Positions 59,640 to 64,000 of a DNA stretch of 64,000 bases are shown here, piece by piece; within the stretch, counting starts at the first letter, position 1; each line of letters starts with the position of its first letter. A model generated the notes under the pieces. The model saw nothing but the letters and a program-made list of their open reading frames with translations, was not told the DNA's origin and ran no database searches. Made by a program: the position numbers and the translations under genes. This stretch comes from Rattus norvegicus (lineage: Eukaryota; Chordata; Mammalia; Rodentia; Muridae). The stretch covers positions 19,696,064 through 19,760,063 of the forward strand of contig NC_086036.1 of the NCBI RefSeq assembly GCF_036323735.1, read 5' to 3'.

Positions 59640-60125
59640 CAGTCAAGTGTTTATGAAAGGCTAAAGCCTCTGCTCTAAATATTAGAGGACCCACATGAAG
59701 AGGAAGCTGTCCAACTGGCATGGAGGGCTTGAGCCATAGTAGCCATGAAAATCTTAGGCCTTTAATCCTGGGAGACTGAGGCAAGGAAATCTCTGAGTTC
59801 AAGGCCAGCCTGGGACAAAGCAGGTCCCAGATCCAGACATGGAACTCACCTTTAATCTGTGCCACACCTTCTGCTGGAAGCCTATATAAGGAAGAAGGAA
59901 AGAGTTTCTCTTCTTTGCCTGCTTGTACTTACTAGCTAGCACATGTGTTGGAACCTACTTCTAACAGACAACCAGCTGAAACAAGCGACTACTACATTTT
60001 TAGGCTTCATGTTCACAGCTGACCATTGTTGCATTAGTTGAACGACAGATTGTATGTCATCACAATAAATTCCCTCAATATAGAGAGATATTTCATAAGC
60101 TCTGTGACTCTCGAGAACTCTAAGA
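59640..60125 (+). mobile_element. Composite rodent repeat with B1-like core
   Basis: A B1-like stretch ('taggcctttaatcctgggag', 'gagttcaaggccagcctggg', 59755-59815) is followed by 'cttctgctggaagcctatat' (TATA-like at about 59882), then 'gctgaccattgttgcattag' and an end reading 'tcacaataaattccct...ctctgtgactctcgagaact'. This order recurs in a known rodent interspersed element with a possible LTR origin; I cannot name it securely. Confidence 0.55.
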
Positions 60126-60184
60126 CAATTATCCTATAATTTATGGCTAATATCTTCCGACAAGGAAGTAAAAACAAATTGTGT

Positions 60185-60350
60185 TTTTCTGGTCTGGATT
60201 ACTTCTATCAGGATGATAGTTTCTAGTTCCATCCATGCTGAAAACTTTATGTTGTCCATGTTTTTAAAAGCTTAGTAATATTTCATTGTGTAAATTAACT
60301 ACATTTTCATTATCAATACTTTAGTAGAGGGCTATCACAATTTTTTGTAG
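60185..60350 (-). mobile_element. Twin-primed L1: 3' part
   Basis: Reverse complement of the end of L1 ORF2 ('gatgatagtttctagttcca', 'aagcttagtaatatttcatt'). It is followed directly by upstream ORF2 sequence in the opposite orientation. Confidence 0.65.
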
Positions 60351-60385
60351 ACTTTGAACAAATAATTCTCAACTTCCTATGGAAA

Positions 60386-60386
<1 letters not shown>

Positions 60387-60441
<55 letters not shown>

Positions 60442-60450
60442 TAATAATAA
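60387..60450. repeat. (TAA)n microsatellite
   Basis: About 17 uninterrupted TAA units, then an interrupted tail, within L1 ORF2. Confidence 0.95.
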
Positions 60451-60766
60451 AATAGCTCAAAGAATCCTCTACAGCAAAAGAACTCCTGGAGGTATCACAA
60501 TTCCTCATTTCAAGCTCTACTACAAATGTAAATAAAACCCACATGGTATTGGCAGTATGAGAGACAGCATCATCAATGAAATCAAATCAAAGATCCAGAA
60601 ATAAACCCATGCATCTATGAACACTTGATTTTACTTATAAAGAGGCCAAAATCATACAACATAAACAAAAAGCATCTTCAACAAATGATGCTGGTGTAAC
60701 TGGATGTCTATATGTAGAAGAATGGAAGAGATTCATATATATCACCCTGCATAAAACTGAAGCCCA

Positions 60767-60861
60767 GGGGCTGGGGATTTAGCTCAGTGGTAGAGTGCTT
60801 ACCTAGGAAGCGCAAGGCCCTGGGTTCGGTCCCCAGCTCCGGAAAAAAAAAAAAAAAAAAA
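60767..60861 (+). mobile_element. ID SINE (rat type)
   Basis: ID body with A and B boxes and a pure A tail. The perfect 14-bp TSD aaaactgaagccca is at 60753-60766 and 60862-60875. Inserted in L1 ORF2. Confidence 0.95.
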
Positions 60862-61189
60862 AAAACTGAAGCCCAAGTTGATCAAAGACCTTAACATAAA
60901 AGTAGATATTTCATATTTAATAGAATGAAAATTGGAAAATAGTCTTGAACTCATTGGTACAGGAGACAACTTCCTAAACAGAATACAAATGGCTCAGATA
61001 CTAAGATCAATTAATGAGTGGGGCCACATAAAACTGAGTATTTTCTGTAAGGCCTACGGAATGGGAAAAGAATTTCCTTAGTCCTACATCTGGCAGAGAG
61101 CTAATGTACAAATATATAAAGAGCTAAAAAAAATACATCAATAATCCAAATAACCCAGTTAAAAAATTGGGTACAGAATTAGACAGAGA

Positions 61190-61323
61190 GTTCTTTTTTT
61201 TTCTTTTTTTTCTTTTTTTTCTTTTTTTTCTTTTTTTTTTTTTTTTTTTGGAGCTGGGGACCAAACCCAGGGCCTTGCGCTTCCTAGGCAAGCGCTCTAC
61301 CACTGAGCTATATCCCCAACCCC
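61190..61323 (-). mobile_element. ID SINE, reverse, with long patterned tail
   Basis: The body (61250-61323) is the reverse complement of the ID consensus with 'gggccttgcgcttcctaggc'. The tail (61190-61249) is T8-9 blocks separated by single C (A8-9 G on the element strand). TSD core agacagaga at 61181-61189 and 61324-61332. Inserted in the same L1 as the 60767 copy, in opposite orientation. Confidence 0.95.
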
Positions 61324-61690
61324 AGACAGAGATTTCTTAACAGACCAAACTCTAAGTCCTGACTTAGAACATTCAAAAACGGGTAAAGAAGGTTAAACAT
61401 GTTCAACCTTCTTAGTTCTCAGAGAAATGCAAATCAAAAGAGCTCTGATATTCTATTTTACAACTGTCAGAATGGATAAGATCATAAACTCAGGTGACCA
61501 CACATGTTGATGAGAATGTGAAGCAAGAAGACTGTGCCATTGCTGATGGGAGTGCAAACTTGTACAACCACTTTGGAAACCAATATCTCTAGGCATATAG
61601 CCAAACGATGCTTCATCCTATATCAAGGATTCTTGCTCTACAATGCTCATAGTAGCTTTATATGTAACAACTATAAACATATTTTCTTTT

Positions 61691-64000
61691 ACTGTCATCC
61701 AACTTTTTGTCCCTCTTCCCTTTATCATCCTTCATTTTCCTTCCTTTCAGATATTTTCCATTCCATTTGCTTCCTTTCCCTTCTTTTGTATAGGACAACA
61801 CAGTTTTCAACAGATTTGTTTTTGGGTTTTACTTACATAGTATAGAACATTTCTTCTCCTGGTGGAGTCTTTGCTACAGGCCAGCAAACCTGAAACAGCA
61901 ATGTAAATACACATTTTCTCTTCAATACGTGAGCTCAAGTCTGGTTTCTTAGCTATGGTAATAGGTCAATTACTTTTCCTGGGTATCAGTTATGAAACAT
62001 CAATGATATGTGTCCTGTTTGCCTGGATCTTCCTTGAGTATATTTTTAAAAGTTCCCATTCTAGAGTAGGTTGCCTCTTCTCTTCCTTGTTCCCTATCCC
62101 TTCTCATATATCATTCTCTTTTCTATTACTCTTCTTTTTTCTCCTCTTCCCCTTTCTCTTTCTGTCCCCGTTTCCTCTTAATTTTATGGCGTACAATTCC
62201 AGTAACTTCCCTCAAAATATAATTTTCTGAAATGTCTGAAGCATTAGGACTAAAATGTTCCTCTTCATATTGTCATTCCGAGTGTCCTCAGGTCTGACAT
62301 CATGAATGAGTCAAAGTCTCTGAGATGCAGAACTCCTGTACTGAAAGAGCTACCAGACATGTCTAACAGAAACCTTGATTGCCCAGCTCTGAATATATTT
62401 GGAACTAATGATGCCATCAATTAGATATCTTGAGTCTAACAAACAAAGTGACTACCACACAGGACTTTCACATGCATCATATGAGGTTAGGGCCACCTGC
62501 ATGAAACTCAAATGTCATTTAGTACTACAATGTTTTTTCTTCACATCACTGAGTAATACATACTACAATATACTGGTTATCCCAAGACCCACAGGGGTTC
62601 CTTCCATGAAGAATATTCAGTCTGTACTAGAGGAAGTTTTCTAGAATTTCTCGACTTAAAAAAAAGGTACCTTCTGGATATTATTTCAGATATACACAAT
62701 TGGGTTTTATTTTGCTAACTAGTTTTGTTGTCAAAACCAATAAAGGTTTCAAACGTGCAGTTACTTTCTTGTCTTAATAATGTTATGAAAGGGAGAGGAT
62801 ACAGGGGGGTTATGAACAGAGTATTTATCAGTGAGATCTTTCTTCTCATTATATTTATACAATTCCTTGCTTTTCCCCGTTAGATTTGTTAGCATAATAC
62901 TAACATCTTTCAACTCAAATGGTTTTATTATAGTAATTTAAAATGGAAACACCTATTTGTGAATTGGGTATCAAATAACAGTTATGTATAGCAATAAACC
63001 TGCTGCATTAATATAGACTCATTAACACAATTGCAAATGACCCTGGGCTGCAAAGTTATTTAATAAAGCTGATGAATAAACTCTTATTTGAATTTTTATA
63101 TGTGCAGAATGGGACTTTCTTCCCTTTCGTATCTGAGGCTGTTAAACTCTAGTCCCTTATCTGTCACTATGCCAACCTGCAGGTGAATTTGCCTGCCTTT
63201 ATTTTCAGCATCTCTGTCTTCCTTATGAAGTTAAAGTTGTTGGCTCCTGTTCCTGTGAATTTAATTATGCTGGTTTTCTTCCTGTTCATATGGTGACTCA
63301 GAGAAAGAAAATAGTTGAGTTATCAGCCTGACCTTTCCTATTCATTTTGCATGAAATGAAATCATGGGCTGCGCTTGTAAAATATACTGAAGGCGCTATG
63401 CAGTCTATAGGGTTAATTGTTATTTTAATGAGCATGAGATGCAGCACTGGGTAAGAGTATGATTTTAAATGCTACTAGCTGTAAAGGTCACATATCAGTG
63501 GAGTGGCAAGTTTCTGTGATGTATTGCTTAGGACCTGGTCCGGTTTATGCTTACAATCATGTTATTCTTCGCCTATACACCATGACAGCATAGATGAACA
63601 TTTTTATTGAAAAATACAGTCTTAAAATATTTCCAAATCTGTTAGCATTGGTCCATAGGATTACATGGTCAAAATTATTCTCAGATGTAAATGGAATATC
63701 AAAGATCAATAATTTTATTAATTAAATTACATTCCAGTGAAGCAGATTCATGTAGGATTTTAAAAGTTATTTATAGAGAAATTGCAATTAGCTGACCATT
63801 ACGATATTTGTGTTAACCATTATAAAACACACAGAGTGGTATACTAGGGCACAGTTTTATTCTGAAATGAATGATGAGAGTGGGTTTCACCATAGGGAGG
63901 ACATTTGAATTAAATCTGCATGTTACACGAAAAGGCCAGAAGGTTTAAGCTGGGAAAAGGGAATGTAACTTCAAAGTTGAAGAGCAAATTTGATGTGCTG
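61691..64000. other. Unique sequence; right part repeat-poor
   Basis: 61.7-62.2 kb is pyrimidine-rich. 62.7-64.0 kb has no recognised repeat and many TAAT/ATTA cores; it may contain conserved noncoding DNA. No coding frame is convincing. Confidence 0.4.

Larger units (their letters stand above)
60351..61690 (+). mobile_element. Twin-primed L1: inverted ORF2 part
   Basis: Plus-oriented older L1 ORF2: 'gaacaaataattctcaactt', 'acccacatggtattggcagt', 'gccaaaatcatacaacataa', 'gtggggccacataaaactga', 'agagaaatgcaaatcaaaag', ending 'tcatagtagctttatatgta'. The end joins, in L1 coordinates, close to where the reversed piece at 60185-60350 begins, as in twin priming. A (TAA)n array (60387-60437) and two ID elements have expanded it. 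Confidence 0.75.

Overview
The window is mammalian nuclear DNA and almost certainly rat (Rattus). Three ID SINEs carry the BC1/tRNA-Ala-derived body typical of rat. Several L1 3' ends have the rat/mouse L1 3' UTR, and B1-like and rodent hAT-like repeats are present. Base composition, long dinucleotide microsatellites and the lack of any convincing host exon point to an intergenic or deep intronic region. I found no host protein-coding gene, structural RNA gene or CRISPR array. All protein-like reading frames I recognise belong to retroelements and are broken. Coordinates and difference counts below were read by hand.

Region 1-11.4 kb is a four-level transposon nest. An L1 on the minus strand (ORF1 and 5' UTR visible, ORF2 off the left edge) was hit by a second minus-strand L1. 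That second L1 has a twin-primed 5' inversion and a 14-bp target-site duplication (TSD). It later took two insertions of its own. One is a tandem array of a deleted class II (IAP/betaretrovirus-like) endogenous retrovirus at about 623-8721. The other is a plus-strand L1 at 8821-9970, carrying about 210 bp of 3'-transduced sequence inside a perfect 15-bp TSD.

Read on the minus strand, the retroviral array is LTR - body - LTR - body - LTR - leader stub. The unit is about 3739 bp, and each body is only about 3.27 kb. It keeps a tRNA-Phe primer site, a leader, a gag-like frame of 287 codons, the integrase core, a remnant of env surface subunit, a frameshifted transmembrane subunit and a polypurine tract. 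Most of gag, protease and reverse transcriptase are gone. The middle LTR is a mosaic: its U3 resembles the leftmost LTR and its R/U5 resembles the rightmost. That is what unequal homologous recombination between the 5' and 3' LTRs of one provirus predicts. The two bodies are almost identical, so the duplication is recent, gene-converted or an assembly effect.

Region 11.4-64 kb is mostly unique AT-rich DNA with scattered repeats. It holds a truncated L1 3' end (14.15-14.69 kb), old minus-strand L1 pieces (16.3, 17.9, 34.9, 42.3-47 kb), plus-strand L1 pieces (50.2, 56.4 kb), a twin-primed L1 at 60.2-61.7 kb carrying two ID insertions, and six copies of a rodent hAT-like short repeat. Microsatellites, one GC-rich block of unknown nature (30.6-31.5 kb) and a few repeat-free stretches that could be conserved noncoding DNA complete the picture.
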